NCBI GenBank assembly: GCA_036489975.1
Contig: DASXES010000110.1
Coordinates: forward strand, 1 to 64,000
DNA: 64,000 nucleotides
Reading direction: 5' to 3'
From: Roseiarcus sp036489975
GTDB lineage: Bacteria > Pseudomonadota > Alphaproteobacteria > Rhizobiales > Beijerinckiaceae
In this document: positions 25,408-34,224 of the stretch, one piece after another
Layout: every line of letters begins with the position of its first letter
Position numbering within the stretch: the stretch's first letter is position 1
Translations under genes and position numbers: made by a program
Notes under the pieces: model-generated
What the model was told of the DNA's origin: nothing
The model's database searches: none
The model's input: the letters and a program-made list of their open reading frames with translations, nothing else

Positions 25408-26157
25408 ATGCCGAGACGTTCCGGCGCCGCCGCCCGTGCGACCGTTGAAGCAAGCCGCCGGACGCTTGCGGAGCTCACCTCCGAGCGTATCCGCGACGAC
25501 ATCGTCACCGGAAAGTTCAAGGCCGGCGAGAGGCTGCTGCTGACCGGGCTCGCCGCGCGCTACGGGGTGAGCATGAGTCCGCTGCGCGAGGCGCTGGCGG
25601 GGCTCGCGGCCGAACAGTTCGTCCTTTTCGAGGGCCGCCACGGCTTCCGGGTCGATATGATGTCGGAGGAGGATCTGGACGATCTGACCGGGACCCGGCG
25701 GCTCATCGAGGCCGACATCCTGCGTCTCGCGCTCGTTCACGGCGACGAAATCTGGGAAAGCCAGGTCATCGCGGCCTTCCACCAGCTCGCCCATACAGAG
25801 CGCCGCATCATCGAGACGGGCGAACGGGGCGATCCGGTGTGGGAGATTCGAAACGGCGCCTTCCACGACGCCATCGCGGGCGCCTGCCCTCTGCGCCTGC
25901 TGAAACAGCTGCGCGCGCAAGTGTTCGCCAAAGCTTTGCGCTACCGCTATATCGCCTGGCTCGCGCTGCCGGATCCGGCGATCATCGCAGCCGAGCACCG
26001 CGAAATCTTCGAAGCGACGATGGCTCGGGATGAAGCGCGGCTCGTGGCGGCGTCAAACGCCCATATCGACCACGTTGCGGCCTTCGCCCGCGGGCATCTG
26101 CCAGGCGAGGCCCTCCACGCCGTCATCGCGACCCCTCAAGGGTCGCGAGACATTTGA
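25408..26157 (+). CDS. GntR-family regulator with FCD effector domain
   Basis: A 249-residue transcription factor. The winged helix (LTSERIRDDIVTGKFKAGERL, GLAARYGVSMSPLREALAGL) is at residues 23-70. The all-helical FCD domain follows, with a metal/ligand-binding pattern (RNGAFHDAIAG and AEHREIFEA). As the last gene of the VOC-ABC run, it probably controls that transporter in response to its substrate or a breakdown product. Confidence 0.88.
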   Translation: MPRRSGAAARATVEASRRTLAELTSERIRDDIVTGKFKAGERLLLTGLAARYGVSMSPLREALAGLAAEQFVLFEGRHGFRVDMMSEEDLDDLTGTRRLIEADILRLALVHGDEIWESQVIAAFHQLAHTERRIIETGERGDPVWEIRNGAFHDAIAGACPLRLLKQLRAQVFAKALRYRYIAWLALPDPAIIAAEHREIFEATMARDEARLVAASNAHIDHVAAFARGHLPGEALHAVIATPQGSRDI

Positions 26158-26188
26158 TGGACCGGTCACTCGCCGGCGTGGATCGACA

Positions 26189-26232
26189 TGCGGCGCGCCG
26201 GCGCCGGACTGACGCGCGGCCGCGCCGGCGTC
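26189..26232. repeat. GC-rich hairpin element with GGACTGACGCGC core
   Basis: A GC palindrome built on CGCCGGCGC and GCGCCGGCG around GGACTGACGCGC. The same core inside a perfect hairpin occurs at 27991-28030, so two related hairpins flank the FGGY kinase gene. It lies between convergent genes and may act as a two-way terminator or be a REP-like repeat. Confidence 0.4.
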
Positions 26233-26369
26233 GACGCTCGCTTATCTACTAGATTGATAACAATGCCCAACGCTCTGAAAGAAGGGTTCGAAGACGGCCA
26301 GTATCAACGATAATCAAGCCTCTCGTCCCGCGGGCTACGTGTCGATGCAGGACGCTTTCGCGCCTGCCC

Positions 26370-27917
26370 TCAGAACCGCGCGCGAACCGAGTTTCGCACA
26401 TCCGGGCTGGCGCTCAAATTCTGGTACATCTGATACATTTTCCGATACGCCGCTGCACGAGCCGGATCCGGCTCGTGGGCGTCAAAGCGGCGCGCGCCAA
26501 ATCTGTCGGCGCCTTCGGCAAAACTTGCAGCAACGCCTGCGGCGACAGCGCCGTGGATCGCGGCGCCGACGCAGGTCGGATTCTCAATCACGGGCATGTG
26601 TATGGTTTGTGCGAGAACATCTGACATGATCTGAAGCAGGAACGGATTGCTCTTGGCGAGCCCGCTCGTCAGCACGATGCGATCGACGGGTATATTCGCC
26701 TCGCGGAACTGGTCGACGATCGAGCGCGCTCCCAAACAGATGCTGTCCATGAGCGCGCGATAAATATCGATTGCGCTGGTCGAAAGGTCCAGGCCCGCGA
26801 GGACGCCTCGTAAGCTCTTGTCGCCATGCGGCACTCGATTGCCGTTCCACCAGTCGATCGCGACGAGGCGGTTTTGCCCGGGGGCCAGAGCTGAGGCCTC
26901 CCGATTGTACTCGGCGAAGTTCGCGTCGATGTTGGAGGAGCGCGGAAACGTTCGCACAAACCAGGCGAGAACATCGCCGAACGCGGCCTGTCCTGCCTCG
27001 TAACACCACAGACCCGGGAGCGCCGCCCCGTCAGCTCGACCCTCGACGGTCGCGGGCATCGGGCGATCCCTGTCGTCCAGAAGAAGATAGGCGGCCGAGG
27101 TGCCAAGCGCGCCGACCATGACGCCGGGGCCATAGGCGCCAACGGCGGGCAATACGACATGGGAATCAATAACGGCGACCGCGACGACAGCCTCGCCGCG
27201 GACCCCGGTGCGCTCACGCCATTCGTTCGAGAGCTGACCGGCCGGGGACCCGACCGGCTCAGGAGGCGAAAGCTTGCCCGACAGACCCGGGGCGATCCCA
27301 TCTGGATAGCCTGCGCTCGAGCTGAACTGCGCCTTGTAGGCCGCGAAATCGAGGCTCCGGGCCTCTTGCCCCGTGAGTCGCCAGACCAACCAATCGCCGC
27401 CTTCGATAAACTTGTCACAACGGCGCCAGATCTCAGGCGCTTCGGTTGCGATTTCAGCGGCCTTGGCGAGCAACCATTCGCCGGAGACCTTGCCGCCGAA
27501 ATTGGCGAGAAACGCGCCGCCGCGGCTGTTGATCGCCTCCGCATAAGACTGCGCCGCGGCGTGCTTCCAGAGCTTCACATAGGCATGCGGGTCGTCTGGC
27601 ATGATCTCCGACATCGCGCGACCGTCGCCGAGCGCCGGCAGGGGCGAGCTTGCCGTGAAGTCGACCCCGATTCCGGCAATGTGCCGCCCCGCTCCGATTG
27701 TGCTTAGAATGATTTCTGCCGCCTCGAGATAGTCCGCCGCGTCTTGCAGGGCGAACCCGGCGGGCAGAGGTCGCCCATCGGGCAAAGCCTTCGTCATGAT
27801 CCCATGCCGGTAGGGATGGGCATGATAGGCCGCCTGCCGGCCGGTGCTCACGTCAATCAACACGCCACGCGCCGACTCAGAGCCAAAATCGAGACCGATC
27901 AGGAAGGTTTCGGACAT
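26370..27917 (-). CDS. FGGY-family carbohydrate kinase, ribulokinase-like
   Basis: A cytosolic sugar kinase of 515 residues. The N-terminal ATP-binding motif FLIGLDFGSESARGVLID starts at residue 4. KVSGEWLLAKAAEIA, the C-terminal domain VLTSGLAKSNPFLLQIMSDV and PTCVGAAIHGAVAAGVA resemble AraB-type ribulokinases, whose signature GLDFGSDSVR is nearly matched. The start is ATG 27917, with GGAG six bases upstream. It lies downstream of a sugar-binding protein gene on the same strand, so it probably phosphorylates the imported ketose. The exact sugar is not decided by sequence. Confidence 0.85.
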   Translation of the reverse strand: MSETFLIGLDFGSESARGVLIDVSTGRQAAYHAHPYRHGIMTKALPDGRPLPAGFALQDAADYLEAAEIILSTIGAGRHIAGIGVDFTASSPLPALGDGRAMSEIMPDDPHAYVKLWKHAAAQSYAEAINSRGGAFLANFGGKVSGEWLLAKAAEIATEAPEIWRRCDKFIEGGDWLVWRLTGQEARSLDFAAYKAQFSSSAGYPDGIAPGLSGKLSPPEPVGSPAGQLSNEWRERTGVRGEAVVAVAVIDSHVVLPAVGAYGPGVMVGALGTSAAYLLLDDRDRPMPATVEGRADGAALPGLWCYEAGQAAFGDVLAWFVRTFPRSSNIDANFAEYNREASALAPGQNRLVAIDWWNGNRVPHGDKSLRGVLAGLDLSTSAIDIYRALMDSICLGARSIVDQFREANIPVDRIVLTSGLAKSNPFLLQIMSDVLAQTIHMPVIENPTCVGAAIHGAVAAGVAASFAEGADRFGARRFDAHEPDPARAAAYRKMYQMYQNLSASPDVRNSVRARF

Positions 27918-27990
27918 GCGATCTCCGATCACGGCTGTGACGCGCGCCATGGAGTTGCGGTTCGCAACGCGCGCCGACGGATCCGATCAA

Positions 27991-28030
27991 GAGGGCGCCG
28001 GCGGCGGACTGACGCGCCGCCGGCGCCCTC
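27991..28030 (-). terminator. Perfect 16-bp hairpin between the sugar-binding protein and kinase genes
   Basis: GAGGGCGCCGGCGGCG and CGCCGCCGGCGCCCTC pair perfectly around an 8-base loop (GACTGACG). It follows the binding-protein stop by 26 bases. With no T-run it may protect the upstream mRNA and reduce kinase expression, as is common after periplasmic binding-protein genes. Confidence 0.55.
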
Positions 28031-28056
28031 TCCGGTTCAGGGGTTCGCCGGCCGTC

Positions 28057-29109
28057 TCAGCCCCAGCACTTCGCGAGGCCTTCCTTCGACGAGATCGACG
28101 GAACGCCTTCGACCGGCTTGTCGGTGACGAGCGAGACGCCGGTGTTGAAGAAGTCGAGACCGGGGCTTGGCTGCGGCTTCTTGCCCGTCTTGGCGTATTC
28201 GACAGCCGCCTCGACGCCCTTCGAGGCCATCAGCAGCGGATATTGCTGGGCGGTCGCTCCGATAACCCCGGCGGCGACGTTCTTCACGCCGGGGCAACCC
28301 CCGTCGACCGAGACGATGATCGTATCCTTGTCCCTGCCGGCCGCCTTCAGCGCGCCGTAGGCGCCAGCCGCGCTCGGCTCGTTGATGGTATAGACGACAT
28401 TGATGTTCGGATCCTTCTGCAACAGCGTCTCCATCCCGGCGCGGCTTTTTGCTTCAGCGCCTCCGCCCCATTGGTGGCCGACGACACGCTTGTCGGTCTC
28501 GTGTCCGTATTGCTTCCAGTCCGAGTTCTCGATGCCGAAACCCTTTGAGAAACCGAAGTCGCGCGCCCGGTCCACCGAGGGCTGATCGGCGAGCGCGTCG
28601 ATATAAGCGACGTGCGCGTCCTTCGCCTTGGCGCCAAGCGTCTTGGCGGCCCATTGGCCGATCAATTCTCCGGCCTTGAGGTTGTCGGTTGCGAAGGTCG
28701 CGTCGGCGGCGCTCGGAGGGTCGAGGGGCGTATCGAGCGCGATCACCAGGATTCCGGCCTTGCGCGCCCGCTCGACAGATGGAACGATCGCCTTGCTGTC
28801 GCTCGGCGTGATCATGATCGCCTTGGCGCCGGCGCTCATGAGTTGCTCGATCGCGTCCACCTGGCCCGTGTTGTCGCCGTCATATTTGCCCGCGAAACTG
28901 CGAAAATCGACCCCGAGTTCTTTCGCCTTCGCCTCCGCGCCTTCCTTCATTTTCGCGAAGAATGGATTGGTGTTGGTTTTCGTGATCAGCCCGACGATGA
29001 TCTTGCCGTCTGCAAAGGCTGGACCAAACGCGAGCACCCAAGCCGCCAGAGCGAAGGCGGTCGTCGCCTTCCAGCGCCCCCCACGGCGTCCACGAAAATT
29101 CCTGGTCAT
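28057..29109 (-). CDS. Sugar ABC transporter substrate-binding protein (CUT2/FrcB-like)
   Basis: A periplasmic sugar binder of 350 residues. The start was set at ATG 29109 because GGAGGAAAGC lies directly upstream. A basic N-terminus and signal peptide (RWKATTAFALAAWVLAFGPA) lead to the mature start ADGKIIVGLITKTNTNPFFA. The type-I fold motifs SAGAKAIMITPSDSKAIVP and GILVIALDTPLDPP follow. It resembles the fructose binder FrcB. No ATPase or permease gene adjoins it, only the kinase, so it must share transporter subunits or be an orphan. A fragment of a similar gene lies at 21918-22105. Confidence 0.87.
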   Translation of the reverse strand: MTRNFRGRRGGRWKATTAFALAAWVLAFGPAFADGKIIVGLITKTNTNPFFAKMKEGAEAKAKELGVDFRSFAGKYDGDNTGQVDAIEQLMSAGAKAIMITPSDSKAIVPSVERARKAGILVIALDTPLDPPSAADATFATDNLKAGELIGQWAAKTLGAKAKDAHVAYIDALADQPSVDRARDFGFSKGFGIENSDWKQYGHETDKRVVGHQWGGGAEAKSRAGMETLLQKDPNINVVYTINEPSAAGAYGALKAAGRDKDTIIVSVDGGCPGVKNVAAGVIGATAQQYPLLMASKGVEAAVEYAKTGKKPQPSPGLDFFNTGVSLVTDKPVEGVPSISSKEGLAKCWG

Positions 29110-29322
29110 GCTTTCCTCCTTGTCGCGCTTCGCCATTGTTGCCCGCTTTGCATGCGATGACGATCAGCAGAGCTGAGGCTATGTCCTGATTCGGTGGATT
29201 GGCAACTCCGCCCGGTCGTTAGCGGGCGCCTTCCAGCCCCCCGATGCGTCCTCCCGTTCGGTTTGGAGGCTGCGGAGTCGATCCCGTACGGATGCCTCCG
29301 CAGACGGATGGAGGGCGCGGGC

Positions 29323-30540
29323 ATGGGACTGCTTTACCAGGATGAGCTTCTCGACACGTTCGGGACGTGGGCGCTCGCCTATATCCCTTACGGCGGACCG
29401 GACTTCGGCGAGATCGCCGCGGTTGCGAGCGCGGTGCGGGACGGCGGCGGAGAAGCGTTCCATGAGTGTTGGGTTGCGGCGGGAGCCCGGGCGGCGAAAC
29501 AGGCCGAGGAGGCGCTGCAGGCGCGCCGCACGACCAGCGCGCGTGAACTTTTCCTGAGAGCAAGCGCGTTCTACGCCTCGTCCCTTCATCCGCTTTTCGG
29601 CGCCCCGGTCGATCCGCGGCTCGTGGCCGCGTTTCGCAAGCAGGTCGGAGCTTTCGACAAGGGTCTCGCGCTTTTTGACCCGCCGGTCACGCCGCGGACG
29701 ATTCCGTTCGAGGGCGAGTCGATGCCCGCCTATTTCATTGCGGCCGAAGGCCTGGCCGGCGAGCGCCGGCCGACCATCATCTTCACTAATGGCTATGACG
29801 GCACGATCGCCGACATGTACTTCGCCTCGGCCGTCGCGGCGAGGCGGCGCGGCTATCACAGCCTTCTGTTCGATGGGCCGGGGCAGGGCGCGATGCTGTT
29901 CGAGCGCAACATTCCGCTGCGGCCCGACTGGGAGACAGTGATCAGCGCCGTCGTCGACTTTGCGCTGACGCTGCCCGAGGTCGAGCCGGGTAAGATCGCG
30001 CTGAGCGGTTGGAGCCTGGGCGGCTATCTCAGCCCCCGCGCGGCCTCGGGCGAACATCGCCTCGCCGCCTGCATCGCCGACCCGGGACAATGGGCGATGC
30101 TCGATTCGTTTCGTCCGGCGGCGATCAGGATGGGTCTGCCGCCTTCGGTGGCGGCCGATCTCGGCGCGATCGACGCGTCCGCGGCGCGACAGTTCGAGGC
30201 GATGATCGCGGCGAACAAGGCGCTGGATTGGAAGATCGTCCGGCGTGGCTTCTGGGCGAATGGCGTCAGCAACCTGCGCGACTACCTCAAGGAGGCCGAG
30301 CGCTTCACCATGAGGGGACGGGCGGAACTGATCCGCTGCCCGACGCTCATAACGGTGGCGGAGAACGATCCCCTCGCCCAAGGCGCCCAGACCCTGTTCG
30401 ATGCGCTCAAGTGTCCGAAGACGCTGATCGGGTTCGCCGCCGCCGAGGGCGCGGGCGACCATTGCGAGATGATGAACCGTTCGCTCCTCAATCGGACGGT
30501 TTTCGACTGGCTCGACGAGACGCTGGGAGCCCGCGCCTGA
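29323..30540 (+). CDS. Alpha/beta hydrolase (dihydropseudooxynicotine hydrolase-like)
   Basis: A 405-residue enzyme with an N-terminal helical region (~140 residues) and an alpha/beta-hydrolase domain. The strand-turn-helix nucleophile motif SGWSLGGYLSP lies near residues 226-236, with Ser in GWSLGG. The oxyanion segment IIFTNGYDG is near 152, and the C-terminal GDHCEMMNR supplies the likely His. The layout is like 2,6-dihydropseudooxynicotine hydrolase and related C-C hydrolases; the substrate is unknown. ATG 29323 was chosen (GGAGGG eight bases upstream) over an upstream frame with no similarity. Confidence 0.8.
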   Translation: MGLLYQDELLDTFGTWALAYIPYGGPDFGEIAAVASAVRDGGGEAFHECWVAAGARAAKQAEEALQARRTTSARELFLRASAFYASSLHPLFGAPVDPRLVAAFRKQVGAFDKGLALFDPPVTPRTIPFEGESMPAYFIAAEGLAGERRPTIIFTNGYDGTIADMYFASAVAARRRGYHSLLFDGPGQGAMLFERNIPLRPDWETVISAVVDFALTLPEVEPGKIALSGWSLGGYLSPRAASGEHRLAACIADPGQWAMLDSFRPAAIRMGLPPSVAADLGAIDASAARQFEAMIAANKALDWKIVRRGFWANGVSNLRDYLKEAERFTMRGRAELIRCPTLITVAENDPLAQGAQTLFDALKCPKTLIGFAAAEGAGDHCEMMNRSLLNRTVFDWLDETLGARA

Positions 30541-30970
30541 CCCGTTCTATTTGAGCGCTACGCGCATCGTGCTCGATTCCGCGCACCGGCGCGCGGCCCT
30601 TCCGGCGCAACCCGCCGATCGGCGCGAGCTACTAGGATTGCCGAGATTCGCGCCTTCTGGCCGGCGAAAGACTGGCGCCTGATTTTCGCCAGCCGCGTTG
30701 GGAGCGAGGCTGGCCCGGATCCCGTGTCTCCGCCGCCGCCGGTTTTGCAGCCCCCGATCGTATTATTTACATAACGAAAGCGGTGAAACACCCAATTCGC
30801 GTGAAAAAAGCGAGAAATTACATGCTTACACAAACTTAACGAGATTGAAATCATTTGTTAATTTGCAATTTGACCTTGACCCCCTACATTACTGGTCGCT
30901 GTTTCTATTTGCGCTCGGGGTCGAAAGAACTCGCTTTTCAAGTATAAACGCTTCGGTGGTGGGGAATGAA
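30541..30970. other. Intergenic region
   Basis: 430 bp. The first part carries CCCGTTCTATTTGAGCGC (30541-30558), which also occurs nearly unchanged at the end of repeat copy A (18959-18976). From ~30760 the base composition turns AT-rich up to the orphan gene at 30971. Nothing else is recognised. Confidence 0.5.
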
Positions 30971-31342
30971 ATGCGCGATTGGTACGTGGGTCAAAAGATC
31001 GTTTGCGTTAATGCCCAGCCTATAGACGGCGTCAGGAACCGTTTTGTTGACGAATATCTTGAAGAAGGTAAGGTTTACAAGATTCGAAAGATTCTCCCGT
31101 TCAGTTTTAGATTCGCCGAGCAAAGCCAAGAGCGGCTCGCGTTCAGGCTGAACGGCGTTGTCCCGTATTTGATAGACGGTATAGAATACGCGTTTTTTCA
31201 TGGCCGGTTCAAGCCATGCGAAGACAAGGATGAAGATCTGGACGTCGACATTTCGATTTTCCTCGACGCCCTACGCCAGGTGAACGACGGCTTATTCACT
31301 CCGAGAAACGAAGATATTCGCGAATTGGAGTCCGTCACCTGA
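30971..31342 (+). CDS. Orphan hypothetical protein in AT-richer DNA
   Basis: A 123-residue acidic protein (MRDWYVGQKIVCVNAQPIDG and on) with no recognised domain. It is soluble, rich in aromatic and charged residues, and ends in an acidic helix-like tail (KDEDLDVDISIFLDALRQV). The size and pattern recall small phage- or plasmid-borne proteins that begin with a 'VGQKVVCVDD' box. The start is the ATG after a GGTGGGGAATGAA stretch; GTG starts a few codons upstream are possible. Base composition is clearly lower in GC than the neighbours, which suggests acquisition. Confidence 0.6.
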   Translation: MRDWYVGQKIVCVNAQPIDGVRNRFVDEYLEEGKVYKIRKILPFSFRFAEQSQERLAFRLNGVVPYLIDGIEYAFFHGRFKPCEDKDEDLDVDISIFLDALRQVNDGLFTPRNEDIRELESVT

Positions 31343-31686
31343 AGCGACAGGCGGCGAGGCGCCCGCGTCTTCGCCCGGCCGCCGAGCAATCACTCGACCG
31401 CTGGCGGTCGCGCGAGCGGTCGCGATTTCGGGGAGGTGCTGGCGCTTTCCTCCTTGCTCCCGGCGAACTTTCCTGCTAGCGGCTGCCGTTCGCCTGATGG
31501 GGTCCCCATATGGCGATGAAACCTGGGCTTCCGCCGCCGGCTGACATGCGCCGGCTAAGCCGCAAACAAGCGGCGATGAGGATTGTGCGCGGCTCGCGCG
31601 CGGTCTTCCGAGCGGCGGGCGCCTGAACGTCAACACGAACCCGAAGCCGGCGCGGCCCGAATTACGGGCGTCATCTAGGAGAACCA
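31343..31686. other. Leader region of rpsA
   Basis: 344 bp without a firm gene. A 38-codon frame at 31510-31626 (MAMKPGLPPPADMRRLSRKQ...) has no clear RBS or similarity and is not called. The cmk gene that usually precedes rpsA is absent; no recognisable piece of it is seen. A G/C-rich palindromic stretch around GACCGCTGGCGGTC lies near 31400. Confidence 0.5.
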
Positions 31687-33429
31687 ATGGCTTCCATACA
31701 GTCGCTCGCGCCAACGCGCGAGGATTTCACGGCACTGTTGAACGAGACCTACGGCGATGACGAGGCGTTCGAAGGAACGGTCGTCAAGGGCAAGATCGTC
31801 GCGATCGAAAAGGACATGGCCGTCATCGACGTCGGCCTCAAGACTGAAGGGCGCGTGGCGCTCAAGGAATTCACCAATCACGGACGCGACCCGGCGCCCG
31901 GTCTTGGCGACGAAGTCGAAGTCTATCTCGAGCGGATCGAGAACGCGCTTGGCGAAGCGGTCATCTCGCGCGACAAGGCGCGGCGCGAGGAAAGCTGGGT
32001 CAAGCTCGAGCAGGCGTTCGAGAAGAACGAGAAGGTCGAAGGGGTCATCTTCAACCAGGTCAAGGGTGGCTTCACGGTCGACCTCGACGGGGCCGTCGCC
32101 TTCCTGCCGCGCAGCCAGGTCGATATTCGCCCGGTTCGCGACGTCGGACCGCTGATGAACATGCCTCAGCCGTTCCAGATCCTGAAGATGGACCGGCGCC
32201 GCGGCAATATCGTCGTTTCCCGCCGCACCGTGCTCGAGGAGAGCCGGGCCGAGCAGCGCCACGAGATCGTCGCCAACCTCGCCGAGGGGCAGGTCATCGA
32301 GGGCACGGTCAAGAACCTGACCGACTATGGCGCGTTCGTCGATCTCGGCGGCATCGACGGCCTCCTGCACGTGACCGACATCGCCTGGCGCCGCGTCAAT
32401 CATCCGAGCGAAGTCTTGACCATCGGCCAGCAGGTCAAGGTGCGCATCATCAAGATCAACCACGAGACGCACCGCATCTCGCTCGGCATGAAGCAGCTGC
32501 AGGAAGACCCGTGGTCGAACATCGAGACGCGCTACAGCATCGGCCAGAAGCTGAAGGGCCGGGTCACCAACATCGCCGACTATGGCGCGTTCGTCGAGCT
32601 TGAGCCGGGCATCGAGGGCCTCATCCACGTCTCCGAAATGTCCTGGACCAAGAAGAACGTCCACCCCGGCAAGATCGTCGCGACCAGCCAGGAAGTCGAG
32701 GTTCAGGTGCTCGAGGTCGACGCCGCCAAGCGCCGCATTTCGCTGGGCCTCAAGCAGACGCTGCAGAACCCGTGGGAAGCCTTCGCCGAGAGGCATCCGA
32801 TCGGCTCGACTGTCGAGGGCGAGGTCAAGAACAAGACCGAGTTCGGGCTCTTCATCGGCCTCGACGGCGATGTCGACGGAATGGTCCATCTCTCCGATCT
32901 CGACTGGAATCGGCCCGGGGAGCAGGCGATCGAGGACTACAAGAAGGGCGACACGGTCCAGGCCAAGGTGCTCGACATCGATGTCGAGAAGGAGCGCATC
33001 GCGATCGGCGTCAAGCAGCTCGCCAGCGATCCCTTTGCGGCCAAGAAGGTCGGAGAGGGCGCCGAGGGCGGCGAGGGCGATCTGCGCAAGGGCTCCGTCG
33101 TGACCTGCGAGGTTATCGAGGTCAAGGACGGCGGCCTTGAGGTGAAGATCGTGGGCACGGATCTCACCGCCTTCATCAAGCGCAACGAAATCGCGCGCGA
33201 CCGCGGCGACCAGCGTCCCGAGCGCTTCTCGGTCGGCGAGAAGGTCGATGCGCGCATTACCCAGTTCGATCGTCGGGCGCGCAAGATCGCCGTCTCCATC
33301 AAGGCGCTCGAAGTCGCCGAGGAGAAGGAGGCGATCGCCCAGTATGGCTCCGCCGATTCGGGCGCCTCGCTTGGCGATATTCTGGGCGCCGCGTTGAAAG
33401 CGCGCGACAAAGCGGACAAGGCGAAATAA
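31687..33429 (+). CDS. rpsA: 30S ribosomal protein S1
   Basis: S1 brings mRNA to the 30S subunit and unwinds it. It has 580 residues, typical of alphaproteobacteria. Six S1 repeats can be seen; the third to fifth are clearest (VIEGTVKNLTDYGAFVDLGG, LKGRVTNIADYGAFVELEPG, VEGEVKNKTEFGLFIGLDGD). The N-terminus LAPTREDFTALLNETYG is conserved. GGAGAACCA precedes the ATG. It is followed by a strong terminator. Confidence 0.98.
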   Translation: MASIQSLAPTREDFTALLNETYGDDEAFEGTVVKGKIVAIEKDMAVIDVGLKTEGRVALKEFTNHGRDPAPGLGDEVEVYLERIENALGEAVISRDKARREESWVKLEQAFEKNEKVEGVIFNQVKGGFTVDLDGAVAFLPRSQVDIRPVRDVGPLMNMPQPFQILKMDRRRGNIVVSRRTVLEESRAEQRHEIVANLAEGQVIEGTVKNLTDYGAFVDLGGIDGLLHVTDIAWRRVNHPSEVLTIGQQVKVRIIKINHETHRISLGMKQLQEDPWSNIETRYSIGQKLKGRVTNIADYGAFVELEPGIEGLIHVSEMSWTKKNVHPGKIVATSQEVEVQVLEVDAAKRRISLGLKQTLQNPWEAFAERHPIGSTVEGEVKNKTEFGLFIGLDGDVDGMVHLSDLDWNRPGEQAIEDYKKGDTVQAKVLDIDVEKERIAIGVKQLASDPFAAKKVGEGAEGGEGDLRKGSVVTCEVIEVKDGGLEVKIVGTDLTAFIKRNEIARDRGDQRPERFSVGEKVDARITQFDRRARKIAVSIKALEVAEEKEAIAQYGSADSGASLGDILGAALKARDKADKAK

Positions 33430-33455
33430 TTCACTGCGGCTTGCCGAAGCCAGGA

Positions 33456-33488
33456 GCCCGCCCGGGAGCGATCCCGGGCGGGCTTTTT
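33456..33488 (+). terminator. Intrinsic terminator of rpsA
   Basis: GCCCGCCCGGGA and TCCCGGGCGGGC form a perfect 12-bp stem with the loop GCGA, followed by TTTTT. It is 26 bases after the rpsA stop and lies between convergent genes. Confidence 0.93.
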
Positions 33489-33537
33489 GCTGGCCGAGCG
33501 CCAATTTGCCAGTGGGAGGGCCGGCGGGCCCTCCCGT

Positions 33538-33948
33538 TCAGTTCTCGATGAGGAAGGCCGGGTCGACCGGCAATTGCAGGCCCGTCACCAGGGCGTTTGT
33601 CTGCGAAGCCATGGCCACAACCGCCAGAAAGTCGGAATATTGCGCCTCGGTCATCCCCTTCGCGCGCGCCGCGGCGGTGTGCGAATGGATGCAATAGGCG
33701 CAGCCGTTCGTTATCGACACGGCGATATAGATCAGTTCCCGCGTGAGCGGATCAAGCGGCCCCGGCGCGCCCATCACCGCTTTCAACGCGTTCCAGGTGC
33801 GTTCGAGAATCTCGGGCTGATTGGCGAGGCCGCGCCAGAAATTGTTGACGAAGTCCGACTTCCGGGTCGCCCGGATGTCATCAAAAACCGCCTTGACCTT
33901 TGGTTGCGCTTCCACCTCCGCGTCGGTCCAGAGCTTGACTGTGGCCAT
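33538..33948 (-). CDS. Carboxymuconolactone decarboxylase / AhpD-like protein
   Basis: A 136-residue all-helical protein of the CMD family. The redox motif CAYCIHSH (CxxCxxxH) near residue 83 puts it with AhpD-type peroxidase partners or disulfide-active alkylhydroperoxidases rather than the lactone decarboxylase. The start is ATG 33948, directly after GGGAGGCAGGA. It stands alone, convergent with rpsA. Confidence 0.88.
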   Translation of the reverse strand: MATVKLWTDAEVEAQPKVKAVFDDIRATRKSDFVNNFWRGLANQPEILERTWNALKAVMGAPGPLDPLTRELIYIAVSITNGCAYCIHSHTAAARAKGMTEAQYSDFLAVVAMASQTNALVTGLQLPVDPAFLIEN

Positions 33949-34058
33949 TCCTGCCTCCCGGTGAACGGATGCTGGCGGCGCGGCGCCGCTCAGATCGCGG
34001 CAAGCCATGTAGCATGGCGGCGGCGCTTCAGAAGCGGCCAGCGGCGGCCGTCCCGGGC

Positions 34059-34086
34059 TTGTGCGCCTGAGGCGGTTTGTTATACT
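34059..34086 (+). promoter_or_regulatory. Likely promoter of the CUT2 sugar ABC operon
   Basis: TTGTGC and TATACT with a 16-bp spacer lie ~140 bp upstream of the binding-protein gene, on its strand. The boxes are good but not perfect. No regulator gene adjoins the operon. Confidence 0.45.
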
Positions 34087-34224
34087 GGCATGTCAGCGCA
34101 GGCAGAGCGCCGTTAAGGCGTAGCGCGGCGCGGCGGTGTCACCGCCGGCGTGCGACCGAAGAAATCTGCGCTGACGGCGGCCAGCCTGGAAAAGGCCGGT
34201 CGACACATAAACGGGAGGAAGACC

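Noticed and set aside
31510..31626. 38-codon frame upstream of rpsA
   Set aside because: Weak start context and no recognisable sequence; left as a remark in the leader-region entry.
31675..33504. 609-codon open frame antisense to rpsA
   Set aside because: It mirrors the third-position bias of rpsA, has no family motif and crosses the rpsA terminator. S1 on the plus strand is certain.
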